A stretch of DNA of 64,000 nt from Agapanthus africanus (Eukaryota; Streptophyta; Magnoliopsida; Asparagales; Amaryllidaceae). The stretch lies in NCBI GenBank assembly GCA_030015575.1, contig CM057338.1, forward strand, positions 130,039,546-130,103,545, read 5' to 3'. The translations under genes and the position numbers were made by a program. The notes beneath the pieces are model-generated. The model was not told the origin of the DNA. It did not search any database and worked only from the letters and a program-made list of their open reading frames with translations. Positions 42,382 to 54,456 of this stretch are shown here, piece by piece; positions within the stretch are counted from its first letter, which is position 1, and the number at the start of each line of letters is the position of its first letter.

Positions 42382-42914
42382 ATGGCTACTAACACATTTA
42401 GCAAATTCGTTAAGAGAGCAGTGTCCAAATATTCAGGCGTCGATCTCGCAAAAATCTAGAAGCACACAAGACCCAAAAAAGCAGGATGTTAAAGAATTTT
42501 AAAAGCTAGGCTTGATCATCCCCGATATATAATTAGGACCTAATTGAGAAAGCAAGTATCGAGCTTGACTAGTGAACCTTCAAATGAAACCACAAATATT
42601 GGTACATTTCAACTTAAAGCATACGATAACTTTCTCTTGATCTAGAAATTAGCGACCAAAGCCCATATATCAAAATAGATGAAACATTGACAGTGTCTAC
42701 CATCAACATATCATCATTTTATAATTTGTGAAGAATGGTTCAGTTAAACTGGTGGGAATAATTTCGTCTAAATATATTTGGAGTAATGCTTGTTTTCTAA
42801 AGGTGATGGTGACACAATATGGAGTTTTATGATTCTACATCCTTTGGGGCCATCTACTGCCTAGGATTCGTATTGCCATGTGCCCATGGTAGTTCAACAG
42901 CCATTTCAGCTTAA

Positions 42915-42966
<52 letters not shown>

Positions 42967-43972
42967 ATGAATTATACTAAGATAGAGATTGAAAGGGAAA
43001 AAAAAGAGAGGAGATCGCAGCTTTAGATGCCATCTATAATAATTCTATGACAGTTGTTTCTGTATGAGTGCGTCGTTAAAGAAGATGCCATTTAATCACT
43101 GACAGGTCTCTCCTTCCTGAATACAAACTAAGACCTATGATGCACAAAATCCAAAACAATATATATTTTTTTGTCAATCAATCTAATTGATAATGAGTGA
43201 TCTGTTGACCTGTTTAATTCAATTTGAAGGAAACAACAAGAATGTGTGGAAAAAGAATATGATGCACAATAATAGTGGACATGATTATAATTTATTCATC
43301 TAACTAATTCTATGCAACTATTATATGAAACTTGTAAAGAATGATTAAGCCTAAGATTATCCTAATTGAAGTACAATAATTAAAAAAAAAAAACCCTTAA
43401 CTATATGTCCCAAGGAATCTCCTACAAACTCAGGGAGATAAGGAGTCAGGGACCATATTGCCAGATACCAAAGATGGTATACACAAACGAGGAAGCATAA
43501 CCATCAAAATAATATCTAAGGGAAACATTAGCTCTATATAGATATTTTGTTATAGTTTAAAGACAAATAAACATAGAAATATCCTAGAAATGCATGACTA
43601 TGGATACAACAGTATTAGGTTATGTTCATTGTTAATTTTCTTGACTAATCAGCGTCGGATGATATGCACCCATTACTACTATGTGAAAGTATTCATCAAC
43701 AAGTTGATTCCCAGCAAATATGAAGGAGAAACCAAGTAACATATATACAGCAAAAGCTTAATTATCTAAAGTTTAAGCGTAATTGTTGCAATATCCCACT
43801 TTTCCAAAAGTGACAAATGTGAACTTGTTGTTTTCCTTCCTGATGCATGGTTCATGGGGCAAATCATGCATCTAAAGTTTAAGCGTAATTCACTTGATAA
43901 ACAAAAGATATGTGTTAGAATCAGTTTATATATATGAGATCCATGAGGTAGAATATTGGAGTAATGTGTATA
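42382..43972. other. Unrecognised AT-rich sequence between Copia and CACTA
   Basis: An open stretch right after the LTR (MATNTFSKFVKRAVSKYSGV, 42382-42459) is short and I recognise no domain. An (AT)n microsatellite lies at about 42919-42964. No other gene or repeat seen. Probably the oldest target DNA in the window or an unknown degraded element. Confidence 0.5.
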
Positions 43973-43990
43973 CACTACTACAAATAAGGG
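43973..43990. repeat. CACTA left terminal inverted repeat
   Basis: CACTACTACAAATAAGGG, the canonical CACTACTACAAA start of plant CACTA elements. Its partner at the right end is missing. Confidence 0.92.
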
Positions 43991-44395
43991 TTGCCCCTAC
44001 GGATTTATCCGTAGGAGCAAACCACTGCCCCTACGGATATATCCGTAGGGACAAGAAAATACCCTGTAGGTACAAATGCCGTAAGTGCAAGTCGAAGCCT
44101 TGAACTTGCCTCTACGGACTAAAATTTGCCCCTACGGAGTTATGTGTAGGTCCAGTTTGACCTACGGAATAGGCTGTAGGGGCAAAAAATTTATTTTATT
44201 TACGGTTTTATAAAATAGATTAGGTGTACCTGCGGATGAATCATTAGGGCCAAGAAGTAGCCTCTACGGATAAATACGTAGGTACACATCCGTAGGGGGA
44301 AAATATCAGTTATCCTGATATTTTGCCCCTACGGATTAATCCGTAGGGGCAACGTTGGGCCCTACGGATTAATCCGTAGGTACATATTATCAAGG
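43991..44395. repeat. CACTA subterminal palindromic repeats
   Basis: About nine copies of CCCCTACGGAT or its inverse. The best is a perfect 30 bp palindrome at 44323-44352 with arm TTGCCCCTACGGATT. At 44290-44334 a dyad has 20 bp arms with one mismatch around 5 nt (inner arms AATATCAG/CTGATATT). In other CACTA elements subterminal repeats bind the accessory transposase protein. Confidence 0.88.
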
Positions 44396-44669
44396 TTTTT
44401 TTTATAAAAAAAGGCTGTCTATTTTTTTCTCGCCCCGTGCACAATAATATATACATCGATCAAATATAAAATTAATCATCACACAGAACATATATCGCAG
44501 TATTCATAATCACATCTCATGCATATAATATACAAAAGAAACCAAAAAGCAGAATATGATATAAATATAAACACGCAAACACCACCAATATCAATATCGT
44601 CCAAAATGTAGTACAATATGTATCATATAAATAAATACATGTTTAAAATATAAGAATCAAAAAGCTACC
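44396..44669. other. CACTA sequence downstream of the accessory gene
   Basis: AT-rich, no gene seen; probable 3' UTR and terminator region of the minus-strand gene ending at 44670. Confidence 0.4.
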
Positions 44670-47551
44670 CTAGCTCGGTCCAGCTCCACCTCTGATAAAC
44701 GCCAGAATCTGGCGCGTCTGCTCCTCGGTCAATAAATCATGCAATGCGGAGCGTGCGAGAGTCTGAGCGGGCTGTGGAGCTGGCGATGTGGTCTGCGCAG
44801 CCGCCGTCGAGGTAGTGGCTTGCGGAGCCGCGGCTGCGGGAGTCTGAGCGGGCGGTGGAGCAATAGGAGCTGTCTGCGGAACCGCAGCCGATATAATGGC
44901 TTGCGAAGCCGCAGCCGAAGGAGATGCATGTGGAGGCTCGGCCGATGTACCCTGTCCTGTCTGGATCTAACGTGTGTAATAAGCAAGTAAGAACTGTGTA
45001 TTATTCGAATTCGTATCATTATCAAGTTATTTCGAAACCCCATTTGGATATCTAGTTTGGAAAACCGTGGTTTATTTTAATTAGATATGTATGTATGATT
45101 AATCAAAGCTAAGTCTACAACCAATTAAGCTCAGGCTACGTACCAATATTGGATATGTTGATATCTATAATATGACATGATATTTTACTATTAAGTAGTA
45201 TACATACCAGCATCTCCTTTAACTCTTGAACGGTGGCCTTCAAGCTCTCCAGTTCCTGCTGGACACGTCGCTCACTAGAGACGGAGGAAGTAACCGCCGA
45301 GGTGGAGTCAAACCTCATATGAGCCCTGCTAGGGCCCAGTCCCCGGCCTCTCTCCCAACCTCCGTGGTGCCCTCCGTGTGCGGCGTCCAGGACTGGGATC
45401 AGCAGCCTCGAATCGCTCTGTCCGGTAAAATCGATCCCCGATGCATCGGCCTGCTTAACCACCCGGTCATATATCCACATTAACCAGTAAAATATAAGTA
45501 TATCATTTAAATTTGAACCTTTCAAAACTAAAATTTCAAATAAGGGTTGAATAAATATTAATACTTACGCAATACTCCTGGGTAGCGACGTCGGGGTATC
45601 GAAGCTCGCCCGTGGCGGGATCTGTCGAGGTGCCGTGGACGGCAAGATATGCGGACAGCACGCTCGGTGTACCACCTTGCGCCAGGGTCTGAGCTGTCTG
45701 CAATATTAGAAAATAACTCTTAATATTAGATATATTAGAAAATAACTCTTAATATTGCATTATATCACAAAGGCCGGTCTATTATAATTTACCGATAACT
45801 CCATGGCTCGAGTAATATTCCTCGAGCCACCTGTATAAGTGGGGCGACCCCTCTTCGCCGACTTCCTATTATCTATATTTTGAGCGGCCAGTTTCTGCAC
45901 AACACATTCATATTTAGTTTTCTAATTAAGGAACACAAAAATATAAATTATATACTAAACAATGAATTACATTTAAAATACATACCTGTTTGCGTTGAGA
46001 GTCGAAATATTCGCACAATAGAGGCCATGTCTCTACGTCGACTCTCGCAAAGGCCGGAGTAGATAGGAAGGCCGCTCTCTCTGCCTCGGGGGTCGCCATC
46101 CACAGGGAGTAGCAGTCGGCCTTCAGCTCATTCCTGTTGTATCGGACCTTGGTCTGCATGTTCTTTATCAGGCCATTGTACAGAGCATGAAGGTCGAGCA
46201 CCCTCTCAGGGTGATCAGGGTCGGGTACAGGCTGAAAATCGTAATCCAACTGAAAATACAAAAAAAAACATTGTTATTAGATTGCAAGTGTTAATAATAT
46301 ATATATTGGATAAATCAAATGAAAATATATATTAATACCCGAGCCTGATCAAAGAAGAGGGTGAATGAGCGCCGGTGCTGCTCGCCCCACTCAACGTGAA
46401 GTGGATAGTTCTTCACGAGCCGGCTCTCATCCTCCATATACCGGCCGAAGCTCTCAGCATGAGGACCGGTATAGCGATAATCAAGGGTAAAAAAGAGGGG
46501 GAATGCTGCCTCCCCCTGGCTCTATCAGGCCTCATCCTATGGGACTATTTTGGGCCTCGAGTCCCCCTCTGGGGATGGGGAGGTCCTGCGTCTGCAAGAA
46601 ATATCAAGACAATCAATATCAAGACAATCAATATTAAAACAAAGTTGTATTAAGAAATTAAGGTTAAATGAAAATTGAAGTGTGATATATACCTCCGGTG
46701 ACTAAAGCACGAGCCTGGGCCCGGGCAGCAGCACGAGTGGGACGATGGTTCCTCCGGTGAGGAACAGCCGGTGTCCCGGATGCGGACGCATCCTCTACAA
46801 CTAGAAAATAAACATTGACGCTAAATTTCCATGAAGTTCATATTTATTCTATAGAGGATATGTAAGATGAATAAATATTTTATATTTATTCATATTAACC
46901 TACAGACGATGCGGGGGGTACGGAAGTGGCAGGAGTTGCCCCTACGTCAGATGTGGACGCACCAACTATAATTAGACAATTAAAAATAGATTATATATGT
47001 AATTGCAAAAAGAATATGTAGATCAATAATATAACATTCTAAATCAATATGCAAGCACTATAGGATATATAAACATACCCGCAGGTACGGTGGTGTCACC
47101 ACCTACAGCTAGATAATAATAAAAATTACTGTCTAAGTAAGAGCAAAAGGAATGTGTGTATATTTATGATATAGCATTCTAAATCAATATACATGCACTA
47201 TATGATATATAAACATACCTAGAGGAGCGGGAGTGGCCTCTGTCCCTGATGTGGACGCATCACCAACAACTAGACAATCAAATATTGACAATATAAGTAA
47301 TTTTGACATAAACATGCATGAATATCTATAATATTACATTCAAAATGGATATGCGTGCAATATATCTGGAGGTGTGGTAAAGTCGACACGGAAGGAGGCA
47401 TCCGAAGGGGTCTCCGATCTGGGTGCAAGACCGGCCCTCTGAAGCTCCCTACGCAGCTCTCCGGACGGCAGAACCGCTCTGCCTCTGCCTCTGCCGGTGC
47501 CGCGGCTGGAGCTCCTGTCGCCCCTCGCTGCTCCCATCATCGTCATCAAAT
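44670..47551 (-). CDS. CACTA accessory gene, Transposase_24 (Ptta/En/Spm) type, about ten exons
   Basis: Exons by GT/AG borders, minus strand: 47551 to about 47370, 47269-47219, 47108-47079, 46965-46904, 46800-46693, 46591-46339, 46249-45986, 45894-45793, 45697-45569, about 45452-45208, 44966-44670. The first exon begins MTMMGAARGDRSSSRG and is RG-rich. The core exons (EEQHRRSFTLFFDQAR-like text at 46339, LDYDFQPV, VRYNRNELKADCYSLW, then RGRPTYTGGSRNITRAMELS) match the plant Ptta/En/Spm transposase domain. The penultimate exon is coiled-coil-like (QELESLKATVQELKEML). The last is Ala/Pro-rich. The donor after exon 1 reads AT instead of GT. It may be spliced to the upstream transposase as one gene. 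Likely binds the terminal repeats; that is inference from the family. Confidence 0.78.
46693..47269 (-). repeat. Tandem array of mini-exons in the accessory gene
   Basis: Four short exons of 51, 30, 62 and 108 nt share a CTAG-type acceptor, text like GATGCGTCCACATC (DASTSGT in protein) and mostly a GTATGTTTATATA donor. Their introns are also alike (TATAAACATACC on the plus strand). This looks like repeated duplication of an exon plus intron unit. Confidence 0.7.
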
Positions 47552-47653
47552 CTAGATAAACGGTTCGTGGACGCATTAGACAATCATTAAAAGTATTGAC
47601 TATATATGTATAGATCGTAAAATATGAAGTAATAATATAACATTACTGATAAC

Positions 47654-50600
47654 CTTTTTCGTTTCGTGGGCGCATTATACATATATACTTGGATTTCATC
47701 GTCGATGTCATTTCTAACCCACGTAACTTCATGATCGGCTGAAAACAACCCGTCCTTCGAAACAGACGGTCGGAGCACTCTAAGCCTTCTCTCTTCTTCA
47801 TCCTCATTGCTGTCCTCGAATTCTGGGACATCGTAGACATCCCTGGGTTTCCATCGGCATACAACACTCCATCCCGGATGCTTCAAACACTGTGAGTAGT
47901 ATACTTGGAACGCTTGGTTCGGAAAGATAAACGGATCTTCCTGACCGTAAAATCGAAGTGTGTTCACACTGGTCAATCCATATTCATCTTTCCAAGTCCC
48001 AAGATTGCTTCTCCACTTATCCGTATCGGTTCGCGTATCGTACCAAGTACACTGGAATATATAAAAGGGTTCTGATCGTCCGGGATAGTAGATAACGAGT
48101 ATACAATTTAAGTACCCATAATAAATCACACCGTCCGATCCTACCGTCGCAATCCCACTATTCTGAGTGGTTCTAGATGTTTCTATGTCCTTAACTTTGA
48201 ATTTGTATCCAAGGACACCGAATCCTTTATAATATGCAACCTCCATACTAGGAAATTGAGCTAAACATCTTGAATCACTCTCAAATTATGCAGACAAGTT
48301 CGGATCGTGGATCTAACAAAACAAATTTTACGACAAATACATAACGATACAAGTTTAGATTAAAACTGATAGCAATAAAATGTTATTCGAATAACTTACA
48401 TGATCTGTGACCCAATCACAAAAATTATCCTAATGATATTTTTCCAATCGTTCTTCGTTCCAATCAGGATACCCCTCACGTACCTTGTTAAAATGAATTC
48501 TGTTTTCGACAAATAATGGTGACATTAATATTATATCATTTCATATACACACAAACACAAATATAACAATTAATCCAAAAAAACTTATTCTCTAATTTGT
48601 TCAAGACATGCGCAATTAAGCAAGATAAACCGGTATATCTTGTTGATAAATATAGTGTCTACCCTCTTATAATCGGCTTTACCATATGACCCGTCTTGAA
48701 TTCTTCGAGGCCGGTTAAGTCTCGTCTCAATGTTCTCGTCCAGATAGCGGGAACAAAATGTGGTTGCTTCATCAAGAAGATAACCTTGAATGATAGAACC
48801 CTCTGGTCGATTTTTATTGCGTATATACTTTTTAAGAGTGTAGAGGTACCTAATGAAAATATGTTGACTAAATAAATACGGGCATACAGGAGAACAATAA
48901 TTTTAAAAATTGCGTGAAATGAAAAATTACACGTACCTCTCAACGGGATACATCCATCGATATTGTACCAGTCCGGCTAACTTAGCCTCAGTTACAAGAT
49001 GAACCGTCAAGTGTATTATGATATCGAAGAATGACGGTGGGAAAATACGCTCAAACTTGCAAAATATCAACGCAATAAAATTTTCTATTTTATCCAGCGT
49101 CACAACCTCCAGTGTTTTAGCACACTACTCTCTGAAAAAACAACATAGGTCGTTGATTACTAGACCAACCGATTTGGGGAGAGAAGTCCTGAGGGCTAAT
49201 GGAAGAAGGTGCTCCATGATAACATGGTGATCATGACTTTTCAGCCCATCGATCTTGCCTTTCACAATTTTTATTTTCTTGCTGAATGATCCTGAGAAAC
49301 CTGTGGGAACTTTCAAATCATGCAACACCTGCAGAGATCTTTTCTTCTCCGGTTGAGACATATGATAAGCGACATTAGGAAGTACAAACTTGCCTGGTTT
49401 ACCCGCTACCGGTCTAGGGTGCAATTCACTTCTTATTCCCCACTCCTGTAGATCCATCCGAGCATTCAGGTTGTCTTTCGATTTCCCGTCTTTACAAAGA
49501 AGCAAGTTGAGTATGTGCTCTGATACTCCCTTCTCTATATGCATGACGTCCAGACAATGACGCACTAAATTTGTTGACCAGTACGGAAACTCGAAGAAAA
49601 TGCTTAACTTATTCCAAAATGGTGGTTTGACCTGTTTCGTCGGATCCATCCCGAAGGTCACATTATTGTAACCATCCCATTGAGCAGTCACGTCCTCTCT
49701 AGACAATGGAGATGGAGGTCTAAGAAACTCCTGATGACCATCAAAGTGAACCGTGTCTAACCTATAGGGGTGGTCTGGAGGCAGGAAACGTCGATGGCCG
49801 CAATAACAAACCTTCCTGCTAAAATTCAAGAATTTCGATGTTGTGTGTTGATGGCAATGTGGACATGCTTTGTGACCATGTACGGACCAACCTGATAGCA
49901 TTCCATACGTAGGAAAGTCATTAATTGTCCATATTAAAGCCGCACGCAGTATGAAGGTTGTATTTGTGTTTGCATCGTATGTCTCTACACCATCAATGAA
50001 CAAAGATTTCAACTCCTCGATCAGAGGTCGGAGATAGACGTCGATATTGTTTCCCGGTGAGTTTTGTCCGTTGATAAGAAGAGGCATCATAAAGTATGAT
50101 TGGTCCATAGCCAACCAAGGCGACGAATTATAAATTATCATTACAACGGGCCATGTGCTGTGACTTCCAGCCATATAGTTGAATGGGCAGAAGCCATCAC
50201 TAGCCAGTCCGAGCCGGACATTGCGAGGATCGCTACTGAATATTGCGTGCCTTCTATCGAAATCCTTCCATGCCGGTGAATCTCTTGGATGGCTCATTTT
50301 TCCATCTTCATTTGGAGGAGCACGGTGATGCCAAATCATTGCCTCGGCTGTTTTCTTGCACCTGAATATCCTCTGTAGCCTCTGTGTTATGGGAAAGTAT
50401 CGTGCTATCTTGACAGGTATATCAGGCTTCTTATCAGAATCTTTCGGCTTATTCCTGGCCTCTCCGCATGTTGGACACTCTTTCAAATCTGAATTCTCTT
50501 TCCGGTACAACACGCAATTTTTAGGACATGCTTGAATTTTCTCGCACTTTAGACCCAAATCAGACATCATCTTCTGGGCTCCGTACCAGCTGTCGGGCAC

Positions 50601-50944
50601 GTTATTTCCCGGGGGCATACAATCTTTCAAGAACGAAAGAAGTATTGTGAATGACTTGTTGCTCCATCCATTTAGGCACTTAATCTGGAAAAGTTGGACG
50701 AACCATGAGAGGGTGGAATACTTCGCATTCTCATAAATTGGTTTTCTAGCATCATTCATGAAATTTTCATATTTATCCGCACGCGGTCCTTGACCGGAAG
50801 GAATGTCATCTTCGGTACGAATAGATTCACCTAGAGCAGTCTCTACCATATCCTCCATTTTTTCTGATGGAAATAAATTACCGTCTTCTCCTTCTGCCGC
50901 ATTACCGAATTCTCCCTCTTCTCCTGCCACATTATCGTGTTCTC
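47654..50944 (-). pseudogene. CACTA transposase (Transposase_21 with DUF4218 and DUF4216-like parts)
   Basis: Exons: 50944-48937, 48849 to about 48590, 48499-48400, 48312-47654. The large exon holds the transposase core: SWFVQLFQIKCLNGWSNKSF, CPTCGEAR, WHHRAPPNEDG, LGLASDGFCPFNYMAGSHST, GHKACPHCHQHT, VRHCLDVMHIEKGV. DUF4218-like text follows (IFPPSFFDIIIHLTVHLV), and the last exon is DUF4216-like (DEYGLTSVNTLRFYGQEDPF). In-frame stops lie at 49122-49124, near 48440 and near 48287, and one donor reads ATAAGT near 48585. The N-terminal Transpos_assoc domain is lost at the E8 junction; no true start codon remains. It would cut at CACTA ends, but this copy is dead. Confidence 0.9.
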
Positions 50945-50986
50945 TGTTCCCTGATTAAAAATCAGGAAAAGATTCAGAAGAAGCAT

Positions 50987-51242
50987 CACGTGCTAGCACG
51001 TGACCAGCGGTCACGTGTTGGCACGTGACGTTTAAAGCAGCGGCACAAAGCACATCCATCCCCTGATTAAAAAAATCAAGGAAGAACCTTCAGAAGAGGC
51101 ATCACGTGCTCACACATGACCAGTGGTCACGTGTTGGCACGTGATGGTTAAACAGCGGCAAGAGAACAGAGCGCAGAAGAAGAGAAGCCCATTCCAGGGG
51201 TCACGTGCCTACACGTGACCAGGGATCACGTGGCCACACGTG
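50987..51242. promoter_or_regulatory. Cluster of 11 G-boxes in E8
   Basis: CACGTG at 50987, 50997, 51012, 51022, 51103, 51128, 51138, 51202, 51212, 51227 and 51237, in three repeats of about 45 bp. The first two sites make a perfect 16 bp palindrome CACGTGCTAGCACGTG. All lie 340-600 bp upstream of the TATA box. Confidence 0.8.
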
Positions 51243-51585
51243 ACCGGCTTTAAAAGCCTTATTCTTTGACAGAATTAAATTCTGAGGGACAATCTTTCAA
51301 ATCTTTCCAAAATGAAAAAGGATTATCTGAAACCGTTGGATTAAAAATCTAAAGGTGATTAAATATCACCAATTTATGGAAAAATCTTGCACTTGGAAAG
51401 ATTTCCCCCTAAATCTAACCGAAAGAACTAAGAGATATCTTTGGATTTAAAATCCAATGGTGAATAAAATTCACCTAATAATCTAAAGGCTCAGATTAAT
51501 GATAAATATAAATCAAATCTCTCAATGAACAAATCAAATCTTTCAATGAGAGATTTACCAAACAGATTAATTCTTTTTCTTCTCC

Positions 51586-51593
51586 TATAAATA
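51586..51593 (+). promoter_or_regulatory. E8 TATA box
   Basis: TATAAATA in CTCCTATAAATAGGAGCC, itself a small dyad (CTCCTAT...ATAGGAG). Confidence 0.6.
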
Positions 51594-51901
51594 GGAGCCA
51601 AGAAAAGAAGAGAGGGGACCTTTTTTTTGATATACACAGAGAGAGATATAGAGCCTTGGAATCTTGAAAACTCACAAGGAAGAATTTAATTCTCTGCAGA
51701 AGAAAAAGCCTAGGTAAGAAAAGAAAAGAGAGGTTTCAAAAGAGAATTTAATTCACAAAAGAGTTTAACTCTTATAAAAAGAAAAGAACTTAGTTCTTTC
51801 TCTGGTTGAGGATCTGCAAAGTGCACATCTCCCCATGAATTGAGAATTTAATTCTCATTGGGTTGAGATCCTGCCATGCAGATCTAAAACATAGAGGAGG
51901 A

Positions 51902-54370
51902 TGTTCCCCTCCGAAAGACGGCGACGACGTGAGGACGTCTAGCCTGAGATTCGACGCAGATGCTATATGGTTTTATCCGTCCACCTCTCCGAAGATGCCA
52001 AGTTGATTTATGGCACCGTGTATCGGAGGTTTAGACGGATGCGGCCGATATAACAGAATTCGTCAGATTCCCCCTCACTTGAGGGGTTTTTAATTGTGGG
52101 GACGCTCTTCCCTGTAGGCGCAAGCCCCTGCAGTTAATTACGCTACCGCATCGCGGTAACCACTTTCTCCTTCTCCAGAATTTCGTGTCGTGTGTGTTTG
52201 TTTTGTTTGTGCTTGCCCGTGGATTGTATACGGAGACTGAGTAATGCCGTCGTCCGTAAGACGTGGATTAGTCCAAATCCGTATTTACTTAGATTTGAGT
52301 TTGGTGTTTTTAGTTTAAGGATACATTAGCCGTGTTGAGGGTAAGATCAACTTAAACGTTCGTTAAGGATACGTTAGTCCTGTTTGAGACTAAGATCGAC
52401 TTAACGTAGTGATCCATTTAATATATGGCCGTCGGGACTCATCACTTCTCTGACGACGTTGAAGGATTACAACGACAGGTGTCAGAGGAGTTCAGAGATG
52501 TACCCTTGAACCAAAGTTGATTGGGAGTTTTATAGTCCAATTTGGGACTAAAATCTGTTTGAATGTTTAAGGATACGTTAGCCATATTTGAGACTAAGAT
52601 CAACTTAAACGAGATCGTTTAGATCCAACAAAAGAGCATTTGGGAGCTCTATTGTTCCAGTTTAGGGACATTGCGGTCCATTGCCAGTTTAGGGACATGG
52701 GGATCCATATTCCAGTTTAGGGACGTGGTGGTCCATCGCCAGTTTAGGGATGTAGTGGTCCATCATTAGTTTAAGGACGTTTCGGTCCGACATTAGTTTA
52801 AGGACGTTTCGGTCCAATATTAGTTTAAGGATGTTTCGGTCCACGTGTTTAAGGACACCGCAGTCCGTATTAATGTATGGTCGTCGGGACCCGTTACCTC
52901 TCTGACGTCGTTGAAAGATTACAACGATAGGTGTCAGAGGAGTTCGGAGATGTACCCTTGAACCGGATGTAAATTGATTTAGGAGAGCAGTCTTGCTCAG
53001 TCAATTTAATTTGAGGACTTACGGCCATGATTGGGCTAAGTCCAGTTGAGAATGTTCACATTTTGTTTGCATTTGGCCTGTTAGGCCTCTGTTTGGGCTT
53101 TCTCCTTTTTAAAATAATGCATAGCATTATTTCAGGCCATTTATACCGATTTTGACTGGGCTCTGCCCTTTTTATTATAATACAGAGCATTTGTTTTGGT
53201 CCATTGGACCTCTCAATTGGGCTTTGCCCCTTTAAATAATGCATAGCACTATTTTTGGTCAGTTTAGACTTTTTAATTGGGCGCGGCCCTTTAAGAAATG
53301 TCTTGCATTTATCAGGCGCTTTGCGCCAATCAATGAGCGCAAGCGCTCATGGAGGTGACACGTGTCACGTTCTGGTGAGCGCAAGCGCAACAGCATAGTG
53401 CGCTGCGTCAGCGCACTGCGCGGTTGCACTGCTGACACGTGGCGCTTCCTGGCTGTTTGCGCAATAGTGCAGTTTTGGCAAGTGCTGGGCACTGTTCTTA
53501 TTCTTTTGGATCAATTTTAGATCAAAGAAAACAAGGTTTTTCTTATTTTCAAAGAACCAGTGGTTCATAAAAAAGTGCAAGGCACTGTTATCTTGAGAAT
53601 CTTTTAAATTCAGAACCAATGGTTCATAAAAGGAAGTGCAAGGCACTGTTTATTGTTCATTTTTCTTTTCATTAGAGGTCCTTGATCTTGTTCTCGGATC
53701 AATGATCTGTTCATAAAAGAATTTTCACTTTTTCTGAAGGTTTTTACCTTTTTTTTGTTCTTGAGGACTTCTCTCCAATTCTTCAGAGTCTTCTCTATTT
53801 AATTTTTCACAAAATGTTGATGATTTTGAATTGAGGTCTAGGGTCCTTTTTATAGTGCCCATAAATTAGTTAAATTTGTTAAAGAGATCTTTCTTGAGTG
53901 ATTTGGGGAATTTTCCCCACCGTTGGATCTTTGATCTAAAGGCCGCTGTTTTACAGAAGAAAATCTTCTTGTTTTAATAAGAACAGAAAAGATTTCTTTA
54001 AAATCTCAATTTTGTTTTGCGCAAACGTCTCAACGCGTGACACGTGTCGCGCAGCGCAGCTCCTGCGCAGCTGTGCTTGCGCAGCTGCGCGGACACGTGT
54101 CGCGCAGCGCAGCGCTTGCGCGGATGTGCTTGCGCAGCTGCGCGGACACGTGTCGCGCAGCGCAGCTCTTGCGCAACTGAAGCGTTGCTTCCTTTACTTT
54201 TTTGTTTTAAAAGAGCCTTGCTCTGATTGGACGCACCGCCTCGGGCGCTGTGCTGACGCATCAACTTCTGACACATGGCGCATTGCGCGCAGCGCACGGG
54301 ATTTGAAGCGTTGCTTCAAAATTTGAATTTTTGAAATTCAAACAGAGCCTTGCTCCGATTGGGGGAAACA
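51902..54370 (-). repeat. E3 3' LTR, complete
   Basis: 2469 bp, plus-strand TGTTCCCCTCC...GGGGGAAACA. TATA (TATAAAAA, minus) at 53854-53847. GGAC/GTCC array at about 52650-52870, 47 bp dyads at 52443-52490 and 52895-52943, GTATAC motif near 52220, and GACACGTGTC repeats at about 54037-54160. Confidence 0.93.
53847..53854 (-). promoter_or_regulatory. E3 3' LTR TATA box
   Basis: TATAAAAA on the minus strand within CACTATAAAAAGGACC, aligned with the TATATAAA of E1 and E2. CACGTG copies lie about 180-300 bp upstream. Confidence 0.6.
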
Positions 54371-54389
54371 AATGCCCCCTCCCCCACCG
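54371..54389 (-). other. E3 polypurine tract
   Basis: Minus strand CGGTGGGGGAGGGGGCATT next to the LTR. The paired G-box-like dyad (CTCACGTG...CACGCGAG) lies just inside, near 54393-54417. Confidence 0.85.
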
Positions 54390-54456
54390 TTGCGCTCACG
54401 TGGCGTGCACGCGAGTGCAGCGGTGGCAAGATCCCAGCCTTTGGATCAACTGATAA

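Larger units (their letters stand above)
43973..50944 (-). mobile_element. E7: CACTA (En/Spm) DNA transposon, right end lost
   Basis: Left terminus CACTACTACAAATAAGGG at 43973, subterminal palindromic repeats to about 44395, and two minus-strand genes: a Transposase_21-type transposase (50944-47654) and a Transposase_24-type gene (47551-44670). The right terminus is missing: at 50945 the transposase reading frame runs directly into LTR E8. The left flank is ATA, which could be one copy of a 3 bp target duplication. Confidence 0.92.
50945..51901 (+). repeat. E8: LTR of an unidentified retrotransposon, cut by E3
   Basis: Starts TGTTCCCTGATT exactly where the CACTA transposase ends. Contains an 11-copy CACGTG cluster, TATAAATA at 51586-51593, then a purine-rich likely transcribed leader. 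Like the Tat LTRs, it is full of hyphenated palindromes. The rest of the LTR should lie beyond E3, outside the window. No coding sequence. LTR status is inferred from the terminus, TATA and style; the other end is unseen. Confidence 0.6.

Noticed and set aside
42220-42459. ORF spanning the Copia LTR and the following DNA
   Set aside because: It is mainly the translated AT microsatellite and LTR, plus 25 codons with no recognised domain.
44396-44669. Right-hand CACTA terminus close to the left one, which would make a MITE
   Set aside because: No inverse CACTA terminus is seen here, and two transposase-type genes follow in the expected order.
44729-45043. Arg/Leu-rich minus-strand frame of about 100 codons
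   Set aside because: It is another frame of the last exon of the CACTA accessory gene, whose Ala/Pro-rich frame ends cleanly at 44670 and follows a proper acceptor.
51897-51901. GAGGA as a confirmed target duplication of E3
   Set aside because: Only one flank is in the window, so it cannot be confirmed here.
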